From Trichormus variabilis 0441 (GTDB lineage Bacteria > Cyanobacteriota > Cyanobacteriia > Cyanobacteriales > Nostocaceae), in contig NZ_CP047242.1 of the NCBI RefSeq assembly GCF_009856605.1, positions 1,734,001 to 1,798,000 on the forward strand: a stretch of 64,000 nucleotides of DNA, in the 5' to 3' direction. This document shows, in pieces, positions 9,801 to 20,027 of the stretch. The first letter of the stretch is position 1, and every line of letters starts with the position of its first letter. Made by a program: the position numbers and the translations under genes. The notes beneath the pieces are model-generated. The model ran no database searches, was not told the origin of the DNA, and saw only the letters and a program-made list of their open reading frames with translations.

Positions 9801-9953
9801 TGTACTTCCTTCTCCCGAAGATGAACCAATTTCTAAAATTGTTTTAATTTCTTCATTCTTAACAATATCCTGAATAGCTACATAAAATTCATCATTTTTG
9901 ATTTCAGGAGGAATTAAATTATCTAAAGCAGAATTAGTATTTTTTTTATTCAT
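6822..9953 (-). CDS. Multidomain methyltransferase-like / glycosyltransferase fusion protein
   Basis: A 1043-residue protein with three visible parts. Residues about 1-230 resemble a class I SAM-dependent methyltransferase ([17 protein letters not shown] near residue 39; [19 protein letters not shown]). The middle, about 235-540, resembles a family 2-like glycosyltransferase ([29 protein letters not shown] with a DxD motif). The third part, about 550-880, is a GT4-type glycosyltransferase with [17 protein letters not shown] donor-domain start, a glycine-rich VVTGGGGG segment and the family EX7E region in [19 protein letters not shown] near residue 810-830. A C-terminal tail of about 150 residues is unassigned. 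It lies in one operon with the following GT41 gene (28-nt overlap). It probably builds a glycan on a protein or surface polymer; the substrate is unknown. Confidence 0.8.
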   Translation of the reverse strand: MNKKNTNSALDNLIPPEIKNDEFYVAIQDIVKNEEIKTILEIGSSSGEGSTEAFVTGIRQNTNNPILFCMEVSKTRFNELKNRYKNENFVKVYNTSSVPIESFPNEQEVIDFYKNTTNNLKLYPLESVLNWLYQDIEYVKECGYSENGIKTIKNENNIDYFDLVLIDGSEFTGSAELDEVYGAKYILLDDINTFKNHNNFHKLLKDHNYSIIKYNQEIRNGYAIFRRNNKIELPIHFFTIVLNGEPFIRYHIDIFKQLPFKWHWHIVEGVADLKHDTSWSVKLGGHISNDFHKNGRSCDGTTEYIDELLQLYPDNITVYRQPEGTFWDGKRNMVNAPLTNIQEECLLWQVDVDELWTLEQICTAREMFISNPDKTAAFYWCWYFVGENLIISTRNCYAHNPQQEWLRTWRFKPGCIWAAHEPPVLVEPLANGEYKNLATVNPFLHPETEAYNLVFQHFAYVTPEQLSFKEKYYGYKNAVERWSNLQENSKFPILLREYFPWVYDETQVDTVNHSGIVPIAQRDENDKSWRFLQPEEVQQQINKISKPSPMILIDGIFFQLYQTGIARVWKSLLEEWSNKEFAKHILFIDRAGTAPKVSGIKYLNLPRYNYKDTNHERELLQQVCDQEGVDLFISSYYTTPITTPSVFMAYDMIPEVMKWDVSNPMWQDKHQAIEHASAYIAISKNTAFDLTQCFNQISLESVILAYCGVSSTFAPSTLDDISLFKTKYGITKPYFLLPGVGSGYKNSILFFQAFSELVSSYGFDIVVTGGGGGLDAQFRNYTFGSVVHSLQLSDEELAIAYSGAVALVYPSKYEGFGMPVIEAMACGCPVITCPNASIPEVAGEAAIYVKDDDIDELANALCEVQKPAIRQSLITAGLAQAQKFSWSTMAEIVSSTLINTTLLSLNLREINLIIFPDWSESEDLIGLELTQIIKTLATHPDSDKTTLLIDTTNFLTEDAELLLSSATMNLLMEEDLDITDGIEISLVANLSDIQWEALLPRIHGRITLEHENQEALKQVKAENLTSYELTSFSQVCEEEFFFT

Positions 9954-9988
9954 AATATTTACTGGTTGTATGATTTTCTTTATATAAT

Positions 9989-10387
9989 TTATTTAGGTTC
10001 TTTTTCTTTTTTCTTCATATCTTCCAAAATCACCTGATAATCTTGTCTATCAGGATGCAGTTTTACTAGCTTTTCCAAAACTGCTCTTGCACCTTTAAAA
10101 TCTTTTAACTGTACGCGTACTAAAGACAGCTTCTCTAACGCTGTTTGATTATTCGGTTCACGCTGTAAAACTAATTCGTAACCTTTGGCTTGCTCTTGTA
10201 ACGAAGACTCAGCAGATGTAGTTGGAGTTACTGGCGGTGGATTCTGTATAGCCCGTTGAATAGATGGAACAACTGCAAATGCGGTAGAACCAACAAAGGA
10301 AATAATTGAAACTATCGTAAAAATTCTTTTTTTACGTTCAATCTGCCTTTTTCGGATCTCAAGATAGTCTTCGCCTGACTTAGCCAT
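9989..10387 (-). CDS. Small membrane-anchored protein with TPR-like C-terminus
   Basis: A 132-residue protein that I cannot assign to a named family. A basic N-terminus (EIRKRQIERKKR) precedes one membrane helix at about residues 23-44 (IFTIVSIISFVGSTAFAVVP), then a Pro/Thr-rich linker, then a TPR-like pair (YELVLQREPNNQTALEKLSL; DFKGARAVLEKLVKLHPDRQ). The C-terminus is lysine-rich. The topology suggests an N-in anchor with the TPR part outside the cytosol. It is upstream of and on the same strand as the glycosyltransferase genes, separated by 35 nt, so it may be in the same transcript and may serve as an assembly or scaffold factor (inference). Confidence 0.7.
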   Translation of the reverse strand: MAKSGEDYLEIRKRQIERKKRIFTIVSIISFVGSTAFAVVPSIQRAIQNPPPVTPTTSAESSLQEQAKGYELVLQREPNNQTALEKLSLVRVQLKDFKGARAVLEKLVKLHPDRQDYQVILEDMKKKEKEPK

Positions 10388-11165
10388 GTTTGCATCCGGA
10401 CTGTGGTAAATACTTAGTTACAGTAATCTCCTAAATAAGAGATTACCCATTACCTCACGGAAACTAACATCTCAACTAAAAAATTTTTATGCTTGTATTC
10501 GGCTTAAAGTAAAGATATGTTAATCGCCTATTAGCATTCTCAATCGAAAACGATTTACTACCTTTTAGCTCATGCACATAAAGAAAAAATGATAATACTT
10601 AAGTATTGAGCCAAACGAAATGCGGTTGTTTAAGTATCATATATTGCCATTGTCTTACGTAAGGACAAATATATCTAAAATATCTGCTTAATTTATAGAT
10701 AGATATTAAATTTTATCAGGTTTTCCGATGTTCTGATTTTAGGCTCGATGCTTGCGTTATCCTGTATAGCGATCGCCACCTAACACCTGAAAATTTCTGG
10801 CATTGTGCTTGAAACAACTTCCATTAGCAATCGCGCTACATGGGCTTTCTGATAACTGCACAGATTCTAATGGGTACAGAAAACGCAGTTTGACCTTTTT
10901 TTAGTGTTTATAGCAATCTTTAAGAAGGCTAATGTTTTCGCCTGGCGTTCACCTAATGTTTGCTGGATGAAATCTCAGTACGGTGGTGTAATTACCGTAC
11001 AAAACCGAATCATGGCACAACTTAATAGATTTTGTTATGGTATAGTAAGAGAGTTAAGACTAGCTTTGCCAATTACAACACTCTACGGATTGGTGACAAT
11101 TGCAAAATGGAAAGCAGTTTTGATTAAGTATTTACCCAACAAAATTTTTAACTGAATCGAGAGTT
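10388..11165. other. Long intergenic stretch without a convincing gene
   Basis: No supported gene, only one HIP1 site (near 10769) and AT-rich sequence. An open frame at 10904-11155 starts at GTG, has no recognised domain and no clear ribosome-binding site, so it is not called. The stretch probably contains the promoters of the divergent genes on either side. Confidence 0.4.
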
Positions 11166-11384
11166 ATGACTCAGCAAGTACTTCACCCAATGGTGAAATT
11201 GCAGCGTAACGTGCAATCACTCGTTGAATCGAATATTATCAAGCCGACTGATAGCATTTGGAAGATTGCGCTGCTCTATGGTAATGACTGGCAGCACTGG
11301 AAACAGGAGCTACTAGATTTCGGATTTACAATGCAAGATCCAATTGGCGATTTACTCGCGGTTGAATCTTGGGATGAAGATTAG
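11166..11384 (+). CDS. Small conserved cyanobacterial protein (DUF4327-like)
   Basis: A 72-residue soluble protein. The segments VKLQRNVQSLVESNIIKPTD and DSIWKIALLYGNDW followed by WKQELLDFGF resemble what I remember of the DUF4327 family, found mainly in cyanobacteria; the function is unknown. The acidic C-terminus (ESWDED) is typical. The ATG follows GAGAG by a few bases, a weak ribosome-binding site. A heptamer repeat starts right after the stop. Family assignment is from memory of the pattern and needs a profile search. Confidence 0.7.
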   Translation: MTQQVLHPMVKLQRNVQSLVESNIIKPTDSIWKIALLYGNDWQHWKQELLDFGFTMQDPIGDLLAVESWDED

Positions 11385-11385
11385 G

Positions 11386-11420
11386 GACTGGGGATTGGGG
11401 ACTGGGGACTGGGGACTGGG
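11386..11420. repeat. Short tandem heptamer repeat (GGGACTG/GGGATTG)
   Basis: About five units of the heptamer GGGGACT/GGGGATT follow the stop of the DUF4327-like gene directly. It belongs to the short tandemly repeated heptamers (STRR) known from heterocyst-forming cyanobacteria. Confidence 0.8.
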
Positions 11421-11504
11421 AAAATTTCTACTTGATGTTTAGTTAGTGATTTCTACCTGCTCCTCAGTTTTTATACTCTATCCTTAATGCCCAATACTTA
11501 ATGT

Positions 11505-11906
11505 TCAATCCCTGAACCTAGTTCCGAATTCTTCTTTGCCTTGTTGCTGGGAACGGATGAAGCGACAGTAACCGTTAAGACTTTTTTCGATTTGGTCTTT
11601 TAGTTGAGTTACCCAGTTTAGTTGGTCTGTGTTGCAATAACCCAAGCTCTCAGCAATAACGAAGGCGCTTTTAGTCTCGGCTAATGAGCCACGAGCAATA
11701 TACATAAAGCGCAATCTATCTAGATAGTGATAGCGCCCGTAGCCTTCCGCTATGTTTAGCAAGATACTAGATGCTGCTCTACGTAACTGATCGCTCAAAT
11801 TGTAACGCTCATGATCTGGCAAGCTATCTGCAAGTCTATAAGCAGCTTTCAGTAACCTAAGACTATCTTGATAGAAGTCTAAAGACTCAAAACCCCTATC
11901 CCCCAT
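11505..11906 (-). CDS. Four-helix-bundle protein (S23 / IVS-encoded protein family)
   Basis: A 133-residue protein. The sequence FYQDSLRLLKAAYRLADSLP, then LSDQLRRAASSILLNIAEGY and FMYIARGSLAETKSAFVIAE, is characteristic of the four-helix-bundle family first seen in 23S rRNA intervening sequences. Family members form pentameric bundles; a molecular role is not established. It is a stand-alone gene here, not within an rRNA. A GGGAT stretch before the ATG may serve for ribosome binding. Heptamer repeats lie on both sides, which is usual for mobile or accessory-looking intergenic regions in this group. Confidence 0.85.
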   Translation of the reverse strand: MGDRGFESLDFYQDSLRLLKAAYRLADSLPDHERYNLSDQLRRAASSILLNIAEGYGRYHYLDRLRFMYIARGSLAETKSAFVIAESLGYCNTDQLNWVTQLKDQIEKSLNGYCRFIRSQQQGKEEFGTRFRD

Positions 11907-11960
11907 ATCATCCCAATCAAAAGTCCTTCAATCAATTTTACGAAGGATTATCACTAAATG

Positions 11961-12040
11961 CCCAATCCCCAATCCCCAATCCCCAATCCCCAATCCCCAA
12001 TCCCCAATCCCCAATCCCCAATCCCCAATCCCCAATCCCC
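11961..12040. repeat. CCCCAAT heptamer array (about 11 copies)
   Basis: A near-perfect tandem array of the 7-bp unit CCCCAAT runs for 80 bp and abuts the stop codon of the FHA-kinase gene. It is the longest heptamer array in the window. Copy number of such arrays usually varies between strains (family knowledge). Confidence 0.92.
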
Positions 12041-13324
12041 TCACTTACAAGCAGCCAAAGCCGCAGCTAATTCCTTGGCAGACTGAAAGCGATCGCGTGG
12101 CAAAGGTTCAGTGGTACGCTCAATTACATCCCTTAATTTAGGGGTGACAGTGGGAATTTTGCTCACATCAAAGCGGAAACCCCGTCCTTTTTGGCGATAA
12201 AACTTGAAAGGATTTTCCCCTGTGAGGAGAAAGATGATTGTGGGGCCGATTGCATATAAATCAGATTGGGTTAAAGGTTGTCCCCTTTCTTGTTCTGGGG
12301 CGCAGTAACCCTCTGCACCGATGCGTGTGCCTGGAGTAGTACCAATTTCCTTAACTGCGCCAAAATCTAGCACCGCTATTTGATTATTCGCCGTCTTTAC
12401 CATCAGGTTTGCCGGTTTAATATCGCGGTGGATGAGTGGCTGTTCTTGGCTATGGAGATAATCTAGAATATCGCAAGTTTGGATCATCCAGGCGATCGCT
12501 TGGCTAGGTATAACTGGGCCAGTGGCATAGATGCGTTTTTCCAAATCTTGCCCATGCACTAATTCCATCGCCAAGTATTTTTTGCCACCTTCCACAAAAA
12601 AATCATAATACTTGGGGATACCCGAATGGTTTAGGGATTTGAGAGTATAGGCTTCCCTCTCAAATAGTTCTTGGGCTTTAGCAATCCTCGCCATATCGGC
12701 ATTCATTTGCTTCAACACCAACAGTTTTGGATGTCCAACAATTACCCCAGCCGCATCCCAAGCTAAATAGGTAGTCCCCATTCCTCCCTGTCCCAAAGTT
12801 CGTAACACTTGGTAATGGCGAATGGTTTGGATTACCGAAAGTGGTTGTCCGCAGTGGATACAAAATAGGTTCTGGGGAGAATTACCTTCGTGGGTGCAAG
12901 TTAAACTGCCAGGATTGTTAGACAATTCTGGGGAAATTTTTTCTGCCGAACTACCCACCCCAGACAAAGGGCTATCGCTGCCAGAAATTGATTGCCATTC
13001 CGGTGGTATTATCCCCTGAACTTGGAATTGCAATATCGGCCCTCCTTGGGCAAGTTGCAGGAGGGCATTATTGGGTAGTGCATCTTGAATTACCAAAACG
13101 CCATTTAAGAAAGTTCCATTTGTCCCCTTACTAAGAACCTGCCAGGAACCACCACCACCTGAACTAACTTGCCGAATTTCCAGATGATGGCGAGAAACCA
13201 AATTGTCAGACAAAATCACATGATTATCCGCCGCGCGACCGATGCGAATCACGGAGGAGTTTTCAAAGCACCATTGCTTGAGTGGTGTTTTTTGTTGCGG
13301 TTCTAGCAGTGTCAAAGTAACCAC
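12041..13324 (-). CDS. FHA domain Ser/Thr protein kinase
   Basis: A 427-residue cytosolic protein kinase. Residues about 1-105 are an FHA phosphothreonine-binding domain ([20 protein letters not shown] and HHLE). A linker with one CxxC-type pair (FCIHCGQPL) follows at about 145-160. The kinase domain spans about 168-427: glycine loop [14 protein letters not shown], Lys in LVLKQM, catalytic HRDIKPANL near residue 300, and DFGAVKE in place of the usual DFG continuation, as in bacterial Hanks-type kinases. No membrane helix is visible. It lies 130 bp downstream of the PP2C gene on the same strand, and the FHA domain could bind the kinase itself or the phosphatase's zinc-ribbon/pseudokinase part (inference). 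Heptamer arrays occur directly at both ends of the gene. Confidence 0.92.
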   Translation of the reverse strand: MVTLTLLEPQQKTPLKQWCFENSSVIRIGRAADNHVILSDNLVSRHHLEIRQVSSGGGGSWQVLSKGTNGTFLNGVLVIQDALPNNALLQLAQGGPILQFQVQGIIPPEWQSISGSDSPLSGVGSSAEKISPELSNNPGSLTCTHEGNSPQNLFCIHCGQPLSVIQTIRHYQVLRTLGQGGMGTTYLAWDAAGVIVGHPKLLVLKQMNADMARIAKAQELFEREAYTLKSLNHSGIPKYYDFFVEGGKKYLAMELVHGQDLEKRIYATGPVIPSQAIAWMIQTCDILDYLHSQEQPLIHRDIKPANLMVKTANNQIAVLDFGAVKEIGTTPGTRIGAEGYCAPEQERGQPLTQSDLYAIGPTIIFLLTGENPFKFYRQKGRGFRFDVSKIPTVTPKLRDVIERTTEPLPRDRFQSAKELAAALAACK

Positions 13325-13342
13325 AATACGACCTGTGTAAGA

Positions 13343-13398
13343 GATGGGTAATGGGGATTGGGGATTGGGTAATGGGGATTGGGATTGGGGATTGGGTA
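13343..13398. repeat. Heptamer repeat (GGGATTG) between kinase and phosphatase genes
   Basis: Degenerate units of TGGGGAT/TGGGTAA lie immediately upstream of the kinase start and fill most of the gap to the PP2C gene. This leaves little room for a conventional promoter and suggests cotranscription with the PP2C gene. Confidence 0.75.
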
Positions 13399-13454
13399 AA
13401 TGTTTTCTCCACTGTACTTTGTCCCCCTCTATGCTTCTTCATAACCTTTAGTGT

Positions 13455-15497
13455 TTAATCCCCCGTCCCTTCCCCCAGATTTGGGCGCACTTTTGCCCGG
13501 ACAAGTATAGCAGTAATGTTGTCATGACCATTGTATTGGTTGGCCAAATCGATTAATTCTGTTACTCCCTGCTCTAAATTAGTGCTAGAACTCAATAACG
13601 GCAGTAGGTGAGTTTGCCAATTAGTTTCTAGTAAATCGTTATCAGATAAGCCATCGGAAGCGAGAACGAGTAGGCTATCTTCATTAATATCAAAGAACTC
13701 TACATCGGGATTAATGGCGGTTTCGTCACGGGGGCCTAAAGCTTGGGTGAGTTGGTAAGCATCTGGACGGGCATAAGCGATGCTTGCTTCTACTCCCCGG
13801 TCAATTTCTCTTTGACCAACTTCATGATCTACAGTCACTTGTTCCAATCCCCGCTTACGAGTCACACGGTATAGGCGGCTATCACCCACATGGGCAACAG
13901 CTGCTTGACTACCTTGAACTAATAGCATGACCAAGGTAGTACCCATACGTCCTACCCCAGAACGGGCTTCTTGTTGGTTTTTTTCGTAAATTGCTTCATT
14001 AGCCAGATAAACTGACTCACGAATTATTTCTTCTGTTGGTAATTGGTTATTAGTCCAGTGTTGCTGAAAGTATTGGCGTAAGGTGATTACGGCTAACTCG
14101 CTAGCCACCTCACCGCCAGCGTGTCCGCCCATACCATCACAAAGAATATACAAGCCACGAGCTTGTAAAATGCGGTTTCTCGGCAGTTCTAATTTTTCTG
14201 TTTTAGTTTCAATCCCAAAGTAGTCCTCATTGTGATGGCGTTGACGACCAACATCAGTGCGGCCAGCATCTTCTAAACTGCTTAACTGCACGGACAGCAC
14301 TACCGTGGGCATATCATCACCCTTGCCAGAGGGATCTTCTGTATCATCTGCTTGTAAGACTGTGGGCGCATTCGTTTGTTCTGCTTCCATTGGCTCAAAT
14401 ATTGGGGGTGTAGTTGCTTCTAGTTCCGTGGCGACTTCTTGTAAACGCGATCGCAATTGAGCGATCGAGTAAATCCTACCCTGCTGCAAATCTCCTAAAA
14501 TCTGTATGATGGAACCAAATTGAGTGCGTTGAGACTCTCTAAATAGCGCCTGCCAAACTTCTCCCAAGGCTTTAATACTTGAGGGCTGCACAAAGATAGG
14601 CAATGTTACATCCTCTTCTTGTGCTGTTACCGGATTAAAGTCCAGTGGCAAGTAGTCAATCGCTAACTCGCTCTTAGGTGGTTTTACGTACAGTTTCCGT
14701 AAGCTAATTGTCTGGTCTTCATCTAAGCACAAATTCGCCAAATCCCACAAACTGTAGTGACACTTTAAGGGTTCTAGTAATACCCAAAGTTGGGTCATTT
14801 GATAAAACCAGTGTAAAATTTCTAGCGAACTAGTGGTTTCCTTTTGCCATAAATCAAGTAAAGGCTGGTAGTGAGTGCGGTCTTCAATAAGTAATATCTG
14901 GTTATCGCCGTCCTCCCAAGCATCATGAATCCGGGGAATTTCCGTGTGATTTTGGGATTGTAAAACCATATAAGCCCTAGCCAAACTGGGAATACCATTG
15001 GCTTCCACTGCTGGAGTCACCAATCCCTGTTGCTGATTAGCTAATATTGCTTCAATTGGTGACACTTGGTATGGTTGACAGTCCAAAACCCTAACGCTAA
15101 CCTCATCATGTGCGGCTGATAGTACTTGCAAAATCTGATAGCGTTGTTCTTTGTCCAAATATGAGCCAACAGAGAATAATGCTGGAGACAGCATGATCTT
15201 CTCTTCTCCGTCTTCCTCAAACCCTAATTCTGTTTGGTCTTCCTTGGGGGACGCTACATCAACAGGGTTGGCGCTCAGTAAAGTGCTGACACTTACGGCG
15301 GCAGCCCAATCACCAGTCTCGATAATCGCCCGCCATACTGTGCCGGTTTCTGCACCACAGTTATGACAATTCTCAGCATTCACTGGTACTTCAGTGCTGC
15401 ATTGAGGACAAACCTTGTGGGACAAAGAAGCACCACATTTTTGACAAAACTTGTTAGCATTAGGGTTTTCAAATTCACACTGAGGGCAAATCAGCAT
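13455..15497 (-). CDS. PP2C-type protein phosphatase with N-terminal zinc ribbons and pseudokinase-like region
   Basis: A 680-residue protein. Residues 4-49 carry two zinc-ribbon units (CPQCEFENPNANKFCQKC; CPQCSTEVPVNAENCHNC). Residues about 110-345 look like a Ser/Thr kinase fold without catalytic motifs: YQILQVLSAAHDEVSVRVLD, IPRIHDAWEDGDNQILLIED, and CHYSLWDLANLCLDEDQTIS where HRDIKPANL would be. The PP2C domain begins about residue 410, with metal-binding motifs HHNEDYFG, LCDGMGGHAGGEVAS, AHVGDSRLYR and ASDGLSDN. It should remove phosphate from Ser/Thr using two metal ions. The adjacent FHA kinase on the same strand is the likely partner. Several PP2C metal Asp residues are visible, so the phosphatase should be active; the pseudokinase reading is inference. 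Confidence 0.9.
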   Translation of the reverse strand: MLICPQCEFENPNANKFCQKCGASLSHKVCPQCSTEVPVNAENCHNCGAETGTVWRAIIETGDWAAAVSVSTLLSANPVDVASPKEDQTELGFEEDGEEKIMLSPALFSVGSYLDKEQRYQILQVLSAAHDEVSVRVLDCQPYQVSPIEAILANQQQGLVTPAVEANGIPSLARAYMVLQSQNHTEIPRIHDAWEDGDNQILLIEDRTHYQPLLDLWQKETTSSLEILHWFYQMTQLWVLLEPLKCHYSLWDLANLCLDEDQTISLRKLYVKPPKSELAIDYLPLDFNPVTAQEEDVTLPIFVQPSSIKALGEVWQALFRESQRTQFGSIIQILGDLQQGRIYSIAQLRSRLQEVATELEATTPPIFEPMEAEQTNAPTVLQADDTEDPSGKGDDMPTVVLSVQLSSLEDAGRTDVGRQRHHNEDYFGIETKTEKLELPRNRILQARGLYILCDGMGGHAGGEVASELAVITLRQYFQQHWTNNQLPTEEIIRESVYLANEAIYEKNQQEARSGVGRMGTTLVMLLVQGSQAAVAHVGDSRLYRVTRKRGLEQVTVDHEVGQREIDRGVEASIAYARPDAYQLTQALGPRDETAINPDVEFFDINEDSLLVLASDGLSDNDLLETNWQTHLLPLLSSSTNLEQGVTELIDLANQYNGHDNITAILVRAKVRPNLGEGTGD

Positions 15498-15803
15498 AGT
15501 GGAAGTTCCTTAATTCCCGTTCCGAGGTGCTTCTAGCCACTAATATCCAAAGTGCCACAACTGGCCGCCCTTGCCTATAGTAGACATAATAAATTGTGGT
15601 TTCATCAGTGAATCTTGGTGGCAGTATTAATTGTGACGCATATTAGCCAAAGATTGCAGATATCTGCAAGTTTATTTTGGAGAGTCAGGAGTTCTGAGTC
15701 ATCAGTGCTGCGGGTTGTAACGGGGCGTTAGTCGTTGCTGAGCCTTGATTAAGATATTTTTCCCTGCTCCCTCTGCCCACCTGCTTCTTGCCCCCTACTT
15801 CTT

Positions 15804-17204
15804 TCACTCAACTATTTTGGGTTGTTGAAGCACCAGTTGGATACTAAAACAGGTACGGTTTGACCCGCTTTCTACTTCGATTGTTCCTCCTAATTGTTTG
15901 ATGAGTTTTTGTACTAGTGCCAACCCTAGTCCTGTGCCTCCCTGCTTTCCAGGGTCATTGCTGGGAATACGATAAAATTTATCAAAAATATGGGGTAATT
16001 CGGATTGAGGGATTTCTACATCAGAATTAATTACTTGCAAAACAATATTTTGAGATTTTATTTGGGCTGTAACTGTAATTTCTCCCTCTGGGGGGCTAAA
16101 TTTACACGCATTGGTCAGCAATTCTATCAAAATGCGTTCCAAGCTGCATGGATTGGAGGTTAATGTTGCCAGAGAAGGGCTGACGCTGATGTGTAATTTT
16201 TGTCTACAGATATCGAAATTGCGGGTTTTAAACTCCTCCACTATGCGCCATAGCCATTGCTGTATGTGAATCGTCTCTAGTACCCAAGGTTTAGCGTTGG
16301 TATCGAGGCGCTGTAATTCTAGGAAGTTATTAATAAGATTTATTTGGCGATCGCACTCATTTTCTAAAATATTAAAATAACAAGCCGCTTTTGAGCCTTC
16401 ATTTGTTGGTTTTTTTGTTGCCGAGAACAAATTATGCTCCCGATGCAGCGTAATACCCAGCATTTGAATCGCCATTTTCATATTAGTTAGCGGTGTTCGC
16501 AGTTCGTGGGAAACTGTGCTGAAAAATTCTTCTTGCAAATGGCTAAGGCTTTCTAGTTCCTTTCGCTGGCCTTGATTTGATGGCAACTCTGGTAAGTTTT
16601 TAACTAAATTATCCGCATCTTCTGAACTTGCTTCGGCTGGTTCTAGAGAAGTGATGGCTTCACAGAGCATCAGAATCGTCGATTTTTTAATAGAAGATTT
16701 TTCTTCATCCAGTATTAACCGCAGTGTAATCCTGACTGCCTTTATACCATTAACAGGGTTATTTAACAGAAAATTGCCATAACTAACAGCATCATCAGGC
16801 GCAGTTTTGCAAAGACTTATGAAAGCATTAGACAGTCTTTGTTGGTCTGATTGAGCAAATAATTGAACAATGGGCTGTTGTAACAATTGTTCTGGTGTGT
16901 ATCCTAGACAATCCGCTCCGAAATCATTGACAGATAAAATTAACCCAGTCGCATCCAAACTGAAATATATAGTTGGTATATTGTCGTACATCATGCGATG
17001 CCATCGCAATTCTTCTTGAGCGCGGCGGAGTTTTTCTGCTGTGTCGAACTCTTGATGAGAAGCTGATTCCGTCGCCAGTTCCAAGTACACAGGAGTTTTG
17101 GGCAAAATAGTTTGTGGTGTGTGAGTTTGATGCCAGAGCGATGGTGTTCCGCCCACCGTAGGTGATCGCTGATTCAGGCTCATAAGGTTTAAACTGACGC
17201 TCAA
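15804..17204 (-). CDS. PAS-domain sensor histidine kinase
   Basis: A 466-residue soluble histidine kinase. A PAS domain spans about residues 65-180 (MYDNIPTIYFSLDATGLILS; LGYTPEQLLQQPIVQLF). The dimerisation/phosphoacceptor motif FFSTVSHELRTPLTNMKMAI has its His near residue 235. The ATPase domain shows the N box ELLTNACKFSPPEG and the G2 box GGTGLGLALVQKL near residue 424. No membrane helix or receiver domain is present, and no response-regulator gene is adjacent, so its partner is unknown. The second Met (residue 8) is an alternative start. Confidence 0.9.
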   Translation of the reverse strand: MSVSLNLMSLNQRSPTVGGTPSLWHQTHTPQTILPKTPVYLELATESASHQEFDTAEKLRRAQEELRWHRMMYDNIPTIYFSLDATGLILSVNDFGADCLGYTPEQLLQQPIVQLFAQSDQQRLSNAFISLCKTAPDDAVSYGNFLLNNPVNGIKAVRITLRLILDEEKSSIKKSTILMLCEAITSLEPAEASSEDADNLVKNLPELPSNQGQRKELESLSHLQEEFFSTVSHELRTPLTNMKMAIQMLGITLHREHNLFSATKKPTNEGSKAACYFNILENECDRQINLINNFLELQRLDTNAKPWVLETIHIQQWLWRIVEEFKTRNFDICRQKLHISVSPSLATLTSNPCSLERILIELLTNACKFSPPEGEITVTAQIKSQNIVLQVINSDVEIPQSELPHIFDKFYRIPSNDPGKQGGTGLGLALVQKLIKQLGGTIEVESGSNRTCFSIQLVLQQPKIVE

Positions 17205-17323
17205 GGACTGAAGTGAATGGGAAACAACAAATTTTAAATTCTTTTTTTGTCAAATAAAGAGTCTTGTGCCTTTTGTTGAACTTCAAATGATTACTAGCTT
17301 ATTCCTGCAACTGTTTACAAAGT

Positions 17324-17938
17324 TTAACGAGAGAATTTGCTTATCCCTCGACTCCGAGACGAGTCATGCAGCAACTTAAGTTCCAAGGAAGTGAGATCAC
17401 GCCACTCACCTAAAGCCAGACCATCCAAGCGTAAATGACCTATACTTACCCGCAATAACCGCAAAGTCGGAAACCCCACAGCCGCAGTCATGCGCCGGAC
17501 TTGACGATTTTTACCTTCAGTCAAAGTCATTTCTAACCAAGCTGTAGGAACATTTTTGCGAAATCTAATCGGCGGTTGGCGATCGCCTACAGGGGGATAT
17601 TCTGGTAATAACCTCACTTTTGCCGGCCGTGTCCGATAATCTTGAATCTCCACCCCTGCTTGTAGCCTGTTGATAGCCTCCTCATCGGGAATCCGTTCTA
17701 CCTGTACCCAGTAAGTCCGCTCATGACCAAAACGCGGATCAGAAAGCCGATGCTGCAACCTACCATTATTGGTTAATAATAGTAACCCTTCACTATCCCA
17801 ATCCAATCTCCCCACAGGATAAACATTAGGTACATCAATATAATCTTTAAGAGTTATATGCTTGGGTGATTCCTGAGTAAACTGGCTCAGGACACCATAG
17901 GGTTTATGAAAAATAATATAGCGATCGTCATTAGTCAT
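17324..17938 (-). CDS. RsuA/RluB/E-family pseudouridine synthase (RluE-like)
   Basis: A 204-residue enzyme that should isomerise a uridine in rRNA. The catalytic Asp lies in [20 protein letters not shown], and [20 protein letters not shown] is the second hallmark motif of the family. An S4 domain is missing, and the length is close to RluE (about 215 residues), so modification of 23S rRNA is more likely than of 16S rRNA. It is a stand-alone gene downstream of the histidine-kinase promoter region and does not overlap its neighbours. Confidence 0.85.
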   Translation of the reverse strand: MTNDDRYIIFHKPYGVLSQFTQESPKHITLKDYIDVPNVYPVGRLDWDSEGLLLLTNNGRLQHRLSDPRFGHERTYWVQVERIPDEEAINRLQAGVEIQDYRTRPAKVRLLPEYPPVGDRQPPIRFRKNVPTAWLEMTLTEGKNRQVRRMTAAVGFPTLRLLRVSIGHLRLDGLALGEWRDLTSLELKLLHDSSRSRGISKFSR

Positions 17939-18085
17939 TGGTCATTGGTCAATTTATCCTGATCAATTGTAGAAAGAAGGCGATCGCTTTGAGCATGAAT
18001 ATAAATTTGGTTTCCCAAAGCTATAAGTCATTGGGAAATTAGTTTTTCTCAAAAAAATCAGGACTTAGGCAACTGGCACAATAGT

Positions 18086-18187
18086 AGGGTGCGTCAGCGT
18101 GATAGAACTTAACTATAATCAGAAATATTCATACTGACGCACCCCACCAAACCATCAATTTTGGATAATTTATTTTTTGGTGTTCCC
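18086..18187. repeat. MITE-like palindromic element, copy A
   Basis: An inner palindrome, GGGTGCGTCAG at 18087-18097 and CTGACGCACC near 18134-18143, encloses about 35 bp, and a right arm ending GGTGTTCCC follows to 18187. The core and the arm are both present at 42187-42320. No reading frame. The left arm is absent here: a different sequence (GGACTTAGGCAACTGGCAC) precedes the core. Confidence 0.75.
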
Positions 18188-18303
18188 TTCTATGCAAAGT
18201 GTAATGCCAAAATTGCCACCCACCAACCCTAAACACTTCACATTCTCAGGAATTGTTAACCCCATTGCCCCCAGTCATAAACAAGGTGATACACTACATC
18301 CAT

Positions 18304-19774
<1,471 letters not shown>

Positions 19775-19834
19775 TCACATTTTTTTGATAATCAACAATA
19801 AGTACCCTAAAGGTTGAACTTTTCAGCCCATATA

Positions 19835-19864
19835 AAAACAGCCCTCTTTCGTGGGCTGTTTTGT
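19835..19864 (+). terminator. Rho-independent terminator after thiC
   Basis: AAAACAGCCC pairs with GGGCTGTTTT around CTCTTTCGT-like loop bases, followed by TTGT. It lies about 60 nt after the thiC stop. Confidence 0.85.
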
Positions 19865-20027
19865 AATTTCAATCTAAAATAGAAATTAGGATAAGTAAAT
19901 AAAATAATTCTAATGTCGGCTTAGGGTTGGTACAAGTAACTAAGCCCGTACTCCCCAGACCCTAATTATTCTAATAATCAATTATAATTATTATGCTGTT
20001 AAAATTGCAAAAAAACTAACACTCAGT

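Noticed and set aside
10904..11155. An 83-codon frame before the DUF4327-like gene
   Set aside because: GTG start, no recognisable domain or ribosome-binding site. A shorter ATG start at 11012 is equally unsupported.
11961..12040. CCCCAAT array considered as a CRISPR
   Set aside because: Units are 7 bp, contiguous and without unique spacers; no cas genes lie nearby.
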